Translations under genes and position numbers: made by a program
From: Anaerolineales bacterium
GTDB taxonomy: Bacteria; Chloroflexota; Anaerolineae; 4572-78; J111
Assembly: GCA_020634935.1 (NCBI GenBank)
Contig: JACKAT010000073.1
Coordinates: forward strand, 1 to 22,518
Length of the DNA stretch: 22,518 nucleotides
Direction of reading: 5' to 3'
The notes under the pieces: model-generated
What the model was told of the DNA's origin: nothing
Databases searched by the model: none
The model's input: the letters and a program-made list of their open reading frames with translations, nothing else
Part shown: positions 22,516-22,518 of the stretch, in pieces
How the letters are laid out: every line of letters begins with the position of its first letter
Numbering within the stretch: position 1 is the first letter of the stretch

Positions 22516-22518
22516 CGG

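Overview
The window looks like chromosomal DNA of a free-living bacterium, most likely a Chloroflexota (Anaerolineae-like) member. This placement is an inference from the style of the genes (many GAF/PAS hybrid kinases, an ArsR-type regulator with a long N-terminal domain, intergenic hairpin repeats, moderate GC rising to the right); no rRNA or marker alignment is available. I see no tRNA, rRNA, CRISPR array, prophage or intact insertion sequence.

Layout. (1) 1-1641: an AT-rich promoter/operator region, a 69-residue unknown protein, and an ArsR-type transcription regulator that may be translated from a leaderless mRNA. (2) 5175-1627 (minus): a compact three-gene phosphorelay unit made of a GAF histidine kinase, a stand-alone Rcp1/CheY-type receiver and a REC-GAF-kinase. 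(3) 5176-5735: a divergent intergenic region with a 122-bp MITE-like element and the rel promoter. (4) 5736-7949: a long RelA/SpoT homologue for (p)ppGpp metabolism. It keeps all hydrolase residues but carries the EFDD motif typical of synthetase-only RelA. (5) 8175-15190: a second kinase operon with a 1303-residue GAF/PAS hybrid kinase followed by two kinases with N-terminal receivers. It ends at a symmetric bidirectional terminator. (6) 18436-15336 (minus): a patatin-like phospholipase, a small metallophosphoesterase and a cystathionine gamma-synthase-type PLP enzyme. (7) 18940-22320: a cation-chloride-cotransporter-like permease and a beta-propeller lactonase.

Working together. The two kinase modules lie on either side of rel and hold five kinase/receiver genes. 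In three of the kinases the receiver is at the N-terminus, so they look like intermediate steps of a phosphorelay. No DNA-binding output domain is fused to any of them, so the final output must lie elsewhere or be protein-protein. The right half is metabolic and transport in character and more GC-rich.

The least expected structure is non-coding. There are two copies of a non-autonomous transposable element with 12-bp terminal inverted repeats, each flanked by a 5-bp duplication (ATTGT; ATAAT). There is also a family of short hairpins with a GACAA...TTGTC core. Two members form the 5' leaders of neighbouring genes and carry those genes' Shine-Dalgarno sequence inside the repeat. A nearly identical copy lies at the right edge, next to a perfect three-way-junction fold.
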